Assembly (NCBI GenBank): GCA_964006375.1
Contig: OZ023265.1
Span: forward strand, 158,767,618 to 158,831,617
DNA: 64,000 nt
Direction of reading: 5' to 3'
From: Tillus elongatus
Taxonomy: Eukaryota > Arthropoda > Insecta > Coleoptera > Cleridae
The position numbers and the translations under genes are program-made. The notes below the pieces were generated by a model. The model saw nothing but the letters and a program-made list of their open reading frames with translations, was not told where the DNA came from and ran no database searches. The first letter of the stretch is position 1. Each line of letters starts with the position of its first letter. Of the stretch, positions 58,190-64,000 are shown piece by piece.

Positions 58190-59342
58190 AAATGATGAAA
58201 AAGTATATTGCTTGTAGAAGATTACTTGGGGATGTGGCAACGGTGCTTCTGCATGCGTAAGTACATTGCTGTTTGCGATTTTCAGTGGCGGCACGTCAGT
58301 TTGGCACTATTTTTAGGTTTCAATCTACTAAAGAAAGGAGAGAAACAAGGTGCGCTGTCTTAAATATAAAATCGGATAAGCTGCCGAAATATTCTTATTT
58401 ATGTTCACAGCATTTTAACGAAGACTTTTATTATTTACCTAAGTGGAAGAAAGGTATTAAAAACGCAGCGTCTCAGTTTTAAGTTCTCCAGTGCCTTCTA
58501 CTTCTGGCATTAAAGCTCTTGCTCATGCGGAAAGAAGGTAAAGAATTCTTTTTAGATTCCTATTTTGTAAACCTTTATTATTGTTAAAATGAATTAATTA
58601 CCAGATAAAAATTACAGTCATAGTTTTGAAGAAAGTATACATAAATCATCGTTATCATCAACTCTCACTGCCTTGGAATTATCATGTTCAACAAGTGCGG
58701 CACTTGGGAGCCCTCCTGTATTAGCACCAAAAGCTAACATTACTTCAGGTCAAAAGTTAGTTAATATGCCTGGACTTAGAATTGAAGGAAAAATAGTACA
58801 AACCATTTTTTAAAATTATATTCTATTCACTGAAAACTTACCAAATATCGTTCATTTTTTAGGAAAAAACTTCGTTCTTTTGTAGCTATTTCCAGTTTAT
58901 CAGGAACTCCAAAAAATCTTTTAAAAAAAATCTATTGCTAAACGAGTAATAAAAAAACAAAAGAGGAAAATAAATATATTGCGCCAACAGACAAGACGTC
59001 TTAAGAGTTTTTCACCAGAAATCGCTGATTGAGCATTTTAAAAGTCGTATTGCTTTTACGGAAAATACAGAAACATCCCTGAACGTCTCACTTTTGAGTG
59101 TTATTGAATTTATATCATTGCTTGTAATATTTTACGCCTCTTTACCCACACAAATGGACCTGATTAAACAGCTTTTAAAAGCTCCAGAACAGAACTATTT
59201 ACCAGACGTAAGGTCGTTTGCTATTACCCTAAATTTTTATTCAAACAAAGCTTATAATTACGTTCGTGATAAATTTATGAAGTCTTTGCCACATCCTCGA
59301 ACTATTTCTAAATTGTTCCTGGATTCTGCAAAGACGCATTAG
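58190..59342 (+). pseudogene. P-element-like transposase, THAP and linker region, right copy
   Basis: A possible N-terminus MMKKYIACRR stands at 58191. The THAP core follows in 58310-58482: FRFQSTKERRETRCAVL, then SDKLPKYSYLCSQHFNEDFY and LPKWKKGIKNA. The THAP pattern F.FP....R..W......P....LCS.HF is clear, but the Trp is Arg here. Stops separate this from 59094-59342, which reads LLVIFYASLPTQMDLIKQLL, LPDVRSFAITLNFYSNKAYN and LPHPRTISKLFLDS, the conserved block before the catalytic domain. The gene is broken. Confidence 0.8.
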
Positions 59343-59346
59343 CGGT

Positions 59347-59940
59347 TTGGATTCAAAAAGAAGAGAAGCAGCTAAAAAAGGTCGCAAAATACTTTGTAAC
59401 CTAGTTTTCGACCAGATGTTCATAAGACGTCAAGTTGAGTGGACAGGAAAAAAGTGTTGTGGTAACGTAGATATTGGCGTGGATATGAATAATTCCAACG
59501 AGCTTCTAGAGGCTAAAGAAGTTTTGAGTTTCTTATTAGTTGCTTTAAATGGCCACTGGAAAGCTCCAGTGGGTTATTTCTTCCTAGCTGGCATTTCTCG
59601 TGAAGAAAAAGCAAGCCTATTAAATCAGGCTTTAAGTTTTATCCATCAGGCAAAAATAGTCGTTACTTCCAAAACTTTTGATGGAGCAGTTGCAAATATA
59701 AGCATGGTTAAATGTTTGGGAGCAAATTTAGATACATTTATTCAAGAAGGCTTAAAGGCTTATTTGCCGCATCTTGTAACCCATGAAAATGTATATATTT
59801 TCGTAGATGCTTGCCACATGATGAAATTAATAAGAAATTGTCCGGCAAGTTGTAGATCTATAGAACAGGGCAGCAGACAAATCAGGTGGTCATTTCTAGA
59901 AAAACTGGTAGAGTTGCAAGATATTGGAGGTTTTTCTTAA
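59347..59940 (+). pseudogene. P-element/THAP9-type transposase catalytic fragment, right copy
   Basis: An open 197-codon stretch gives VFDQMFIRRQVEWTGKK, corresponding to the DEM.I...I.W......G block with the catalytic Asp. AKEVLSFLLVALNGHWKAPV, GYFFLAGISREEKASLLNQA, SKTFDGAVANISMVKCLGAN, NVYIFVDACHMMKLIRN and IRWSFLEKLVELQD follow. Order and spacing fit the P-element RNase H-like domain and GTP-binding start. It stops at GGFS, well before the C-terminal part of a full P transposase, so it is truncated. Confidence 0.85.
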
Positions 59941-60378
59941 TTTTGTTTCTTAAATTTTTGTTGAAAACACTTTTTACTGAATTTGCATAGAAAAAAATCG
60001 GTTCTGACGAGATAACAACATTGCAACATTGAGATTTTCGATCATTTTATTCGAGTAATCATTTCTATTAAAATCCACTACCATAACGCACTTGCTGCGT
60101 CCAGACTTTTTAGTTAATAGTATACTTAAATAATGTATAATAAGTAGTTAAATATCTTTTAAATTCTATTTTATTATTTTAATCGTATTTATGAAAATTT
60201 CAATCCTAATTCTCGAGACGCCTATGGTGTCGAGGACCGTGTAAACAAACCTTTTAGCCAATGTTGGTTTCAAACGTTATAACGCATCGCATTGGGAGAT
60301 GCCTGGTCTATCAGTAGGTAGATAGTCAAAGGTATATTCTTATGCTGTGCTGCGAAGTTGTGATTTGTGACTTGAGAC

Positions 60379-61562
<1,184 letters not shown>

Positions 61563-61777
61563 CATGGGATTGAGGTTCGTTTATTCGTTTTGAGGTTTGG
61601 TTGACGCCGATGCTAACACTTCCGTGTTTCTCTTCTACAAAGTGCAACAAAAAAATATATATAAGCCCGAATTTGCGGTGAATTATATTGAAACTTCGGT
61701 ATGTAGCTATTATTTTTAAAATTTCACGAAAGAATACCTTCAGAAAGCAATATTAATGCATATCCTGTGTGTTTTAG
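61563..61777 (+). promoter_or_regulatory. Putative RBM45-like 5' untranslated exon, promoter and intron 1
   Basis: The region directly upstream of the RBM45-like coding exon has a possible splice donor CG|GTATGTAG at 61699 and an acceptor TGTGTTTTAG at 61768-61777. A TATATATAAG box lies at about 61654. An untranslated first exon ending at 61698 is likely, but its start is not defined by sequence alone. Confidence 0.5.
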
Positions 61778-61797
61778 AAGGGAATTTATCCACTGTC

Positions 61798-61972
61798 ATG
61801 TCTGGTAGAAGAACCTCAATGGGGAACTCGGCTGAAGATCCTCCAAATTCACGATTGTTTGTTGTTAGTAGTAAAACTCTTAACGAAGAAGACTTCCACG
61901 AGGCATTTGTTAAGTTTGGAAGTATAGATGAGTTATGGATGGTAAAAGATAAACAGACTGGAGAAAATAAAG
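61798..61972 (+). CDS. Rbm45: RBM45-like RNA-binding protein, first coding exon
   Basis: The exon opens with ATG at 61798 (MSGRRTSMGNSAEDPPNSRL). An upstream in-frame ATG at 61756 falls in the putative intron. DPPNSRLFVVSSKTLNEEDF is the start of the first RRM with its RNP2 strand (LFVVSS). FHEAFVKFGSIDELWMVKDK and QTGENK follow. This resembles the N-terminus of animal RBM45 (Drb1): PPNSR-F-V-SK, F..FG.I...W.V.DK.T.E.KG. The donor is AAAG|GTTTATT at 61972/61973. The codon for Gly of RNP1 is split by the intron (phase 1). RBM45 binds RNA through several RRMs. Nothing else of the gene beyond exon 2 lies in the window. Confidence 0.82.
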
Positions 61973-62039
61973 GTTTATTGATGCAGCATTTCTTTTTTTA
62001 GTGAATATTATCTAATAAAGAGTGTATATTTTATTTTAG

Positions 62040-62154
62040 GAGTGACATACATTAAGTTTTCGAAAACATCAGAAGCAGCACTTGCGATGGAAGAAATGAA
62101 TGGAAGGTGTATCGGTAATAGCCCAAGAGCACTGAAAGTTATGATCGCATCTAG
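62040..62154 (+). CDS. Rbm45: RBM45-like RNA-binding protein, second coding exon
   Basis: The acceptor TTATTTTAG ends at 62039. Joined in phase to exon 1, the reading gives KGVTYIKF (RNP1), SKTSEAALAMEEMNGRCIG and NSPRALKVMIASR. This completes RRM1 and matches the RBM45 pattern '.FVKF..SS.A..AMEEM.G..........KV.IA.SR'. The donor is CATCTAG|GTAAAA at 62155. Codon phase is consistent across both junctions and no lesion is seen, so this is a live host gene rather than a retrocopy. Confidence 0.82.
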
Positions 62155-63725
62155 GTAAAAAATTTACCTATTTTTATTTAGGGCAGATACAAAAATATAG
62201 GTTGAAGAGTTTTGGTAAATTTGCAGATTACCTCCTGAACGATTTTGTTGGCATCTGCCCACATTTTCATTGTGATTTTTGTCATCTACACCCTAAAGAA
62301 ACACTAGGTCAGGAAGGTCAGTTCAGGCAGCCCTCTTCTTCTACTACGAGAAGGATGTTGCAACAGCGTGTGAACTCCAATGTTCGCAGGCATAAACTGC
62401 AGATTTTGTATGCAGGCATGTTTTTTTAGGTCAGGTCAGGTCACCTGACCTGACCTACAGTGTAGGTCAGGAAGGTCAGTTCAGGCAGCCCTCTTCTTCT
62501 ACTACGAGAAGGATGTGGCAACAGCGTGTGAACTCCAACGACGAAATTTTAGTGCGTGACGACTCTGCCGGTTCACCGGCATCAACTGCAGAATTACCCA
62601 AAATTTCATAAAAATCGAACACGTGCAGAAAGTAAACCTTTACCCTTTTTTTTTCAGAAACATGCCTAGGACCCCACCCCCTCCCCCGGTTTACAAACCA
62701 ATACTTTCTTGTTCACACCTCGCAAGGAAGTTACTGCACCAGGAGTGAATAGAATAGGGGTGCTGGGCAAAGTAGGTAGTAAAAAGGATAGATGCAGAAA
62801 ATGTAAAGAAAACGACTTGAAATTAAACCCCTCACAGCACCCCTATTCCCCCCAGGTCTCGTAACTTCCTTGGGGGGTATGAACAATAATTTTTTTCTTG
62901 TGGTTAATGTAATGAGGGTGGTTGTATACACATGAGACGGGAAGGAAAATCTGTACAACGAAGAAACCCCCTGTGCCCCCACACTTGCGACGAGGGGGAG
63001 GGTGTTTTGCCGTGGGGATTTTCTTTCCGCTCTTGCATGTAACCACCCTCCTTGCATAAACCATAAGACAAATTTCCTGAGAGCAGCCCTTGAAAAAGTT
63101 ACAGGACCTGAGGCAAATGGGTTTAAGGGGGGTGGGGCTTCAAGATGTGAAAAAGACAGCTTTCAAGCTGTTTTCTTCGCTTATTCTGCTCATACTTCTT
63201 TTTTACTAATTACCCCGCCCAGCACCGCTATTCACTCCTGGTCCTGTAACTTTCATGAGGGGTGTGAACAAGAAATTTCTTGTAGTTTGTGCATCCAGGG
63301 GGGTTCTAAACATATTTCCGAAAGATTTTTTTAAATGTTTGGGAGGTAATCTGAAAATTTACCAGAGCTTTAAATCACTTAAAATTTTGCTCACATACTG
63401 CTTGTTGAGTTAAAACCATCCTGGCAAAGCGTTAGGTTAGACTATGGATATACAATTAAAAAGTACTGATGTCAATATTTGCAATGTATAGCATAATGTA
63501 TGTGATAATCCTACTCATGAGTCAGATAAGCAATTTTCAGCTAGCTGTCCAGTTCACAGATAAAACAGATCTAATGTTTATTCTATTCTATGCTCAAATG
63601 TTGAATGACTTAATATTGTCTGTCCTCGTCTAGATGACATAAATTACCACATTTTAGAGTTTGTGGGCTTACCCAGCTTGGTGTTCCTAAAATGTTCACA
63701 AATTATATTAGTATATAAACACCGA
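62155..63725 (+). other. RBM45-like intron with local repeats
   Basis: A ~70-bp segment (GGTCAGGAAGGTCAGTTCAG...GCGTGTGAACTCCAA) occurs at about 62309-62373 and 62465-62539, 156 bp apart. Between them is a palindrome of AGGTCAGGTCAGGT and its inverse around one base (62429-62457). From 62700 to 63290 are inverted and direct copies of a block with AGGAAGTTAC and AATAGGGGTGCTGGG. No exon is recognised. Confidence 0.6.
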
Positions 63726-64000
63726 ATTACTAAAATTTCTTGAAAAACACAGTCTAATTCACGACAGGCAGTATGGATTCAGTCAGTGCAGATCAACTCC
63801 CGACCTCCTTTCCTATGTTACCCATTATTGGAACTACACTGTGAATCCCAGATTGTCGCTCTAGACATATCCAAAGCATTCGACCAGGTCTGGCACACAG
63901 CGCTGCTTAATACACTACCAGCCTATGGCCTACCACCAAAACTCTGTACGTGAACAGGAAATTTCCTCTCCAACCGGAGCATTTCCGTTGTTGTGGGTGG
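63726..64000 (+). pseudogene. Non-LTR retrotransposon reverse transcriptase fragment
   Basis: The frame gives LIHDRQYGFSQCRSTPDLLS and YVTHYWNYT. After a frameshift come DISKAFDQVW (palm block with catalytic Asp), HTALLNTLPAYGLPPKLC and FLSNRSISVVV. These are RT blocks 2-4 of jockey-type elements. The fragment runs off the window end and lies within the RBM45-like intron. Confidence 0.8.

Larger units (their letters stand above)
58072..60332 (+). mobile_element. P-element-like transposon, right copy (uninterrupted)
   Basis: A 2.26-kb element starts CCTTTGACTATATATCAGAG and ends GGTAGATAGTCAAAGG, giving a short inverted terminus of about 11 bp. It carries a THAP domain and the first half of a P-type transposase, then about 390 bp of non-coding sequence that includes the AACGCACTTGCTGCGTC motif at about 60080. 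It provides the empty site for the SINE insertion in the left copy. No clear 8-bp target duplication was found. Confidence 0.78.

Noticed and set aside
61756..61797. Upstream in-frame ATG for the RBM45-like exon
   Set aside because: It lies before the likely splice acceptor at 61777, so the ATG at 61798, right before the RRM, is preferred.

Overview
The window is AT-rich nuclear DNA of an arthropod, most likely an insect. The evidence is spliced coding exons, (TA)n and (TAA)n microsatellites, and densely nested eukaryotic transposons: Tc1/mariner, hAT, P-element, Helitron, Penelope, gypsy, several non-LTR elements, a tRNA-derived SINE and a Polinton. I cannot name the species. There are no bacterial-type operons, rRNA genes or CRISPR arrays.

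Layout. 1-2.9 kb: a Tc1/mariner-like relic inside long inverted repeats. 2.9-9.2 kb: mosaic non-coding repeats with (TA)n cores, one of them split by a Helitron. 9.2-11.9 kb: mostly unassigned. 11.9-14.3 kb: a hAT pseudogene interrupted by a non-LTR RNase H fragment. 14.6-18.7 kb: more mosaic repeats, a tandem duplication and a second mariner relic. 19.2-21.0 kb: a decayed non-LTR reverse transcriptase with a 231-bp in-frame triplication. 21.5-23.2 kb: a third Tc1/mariner element. 23.2-30.4 kb: repeats and unassigned DNA. 30.5-32.3 kb: a Penelope-like element with inverted ends and hammerhead-ribozyme remnants. 32.4-36.5 kb: repeats. 36.5-36.9 kb: a tRNA-derived SINE. 37.2-39.8 kb: a pol-deleted gypsy element. 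39.8-44.7 kb: a non-LTR 3' end, then an antisense solo LTR split by a mosaic repeat plus a jockey-like element.

The most notable region is 45.6-60.3 kb. Two P-element-like (THAP plus RNase H) transposon copies lie head to head. The left copy was opened by a 1.13-kb foldback element and by a tRNA-SINE with a 12-bp target duplication. The SINE was in turn opened by an 8.2-kb Polinton/Maverick-like element at 47653-55859, with a 6-bp target duplication CACCTC. The window also holds an unoccupied copy of the same SINE (36.5 kb) and an unoccupied copy of the P-element site (59.5 kb), so both insertions are supported by empty-site paralogues. The Polinton keeps long terminal inverted repeats and three intact minus-strand ORFs: one DUF8207-like, one unknown, and one resembling the N-terminal region of arthropod Polinton DNA polymerase joined to a cysteine-rich tail. 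Of the integrase only the C-terminal chromodomain remains, beside a ~935-bp minisatellite of a 13-bp palindromic unit. No polymerase core, ATPase, protease or recognisable capsid gene is present, so the element looks non-autonomous.

The only clear host gene begins near 61.7 kb on the plus strand. It holds the first two coding exons of an RBM45-like RNA-binding protein. Its second intron runs to the window edge and contains repeats and another non-LTR reverse transcriptase fragment. The remaining coding sequences are mobile-element genes, mostly broken, and do not form a host pathway.
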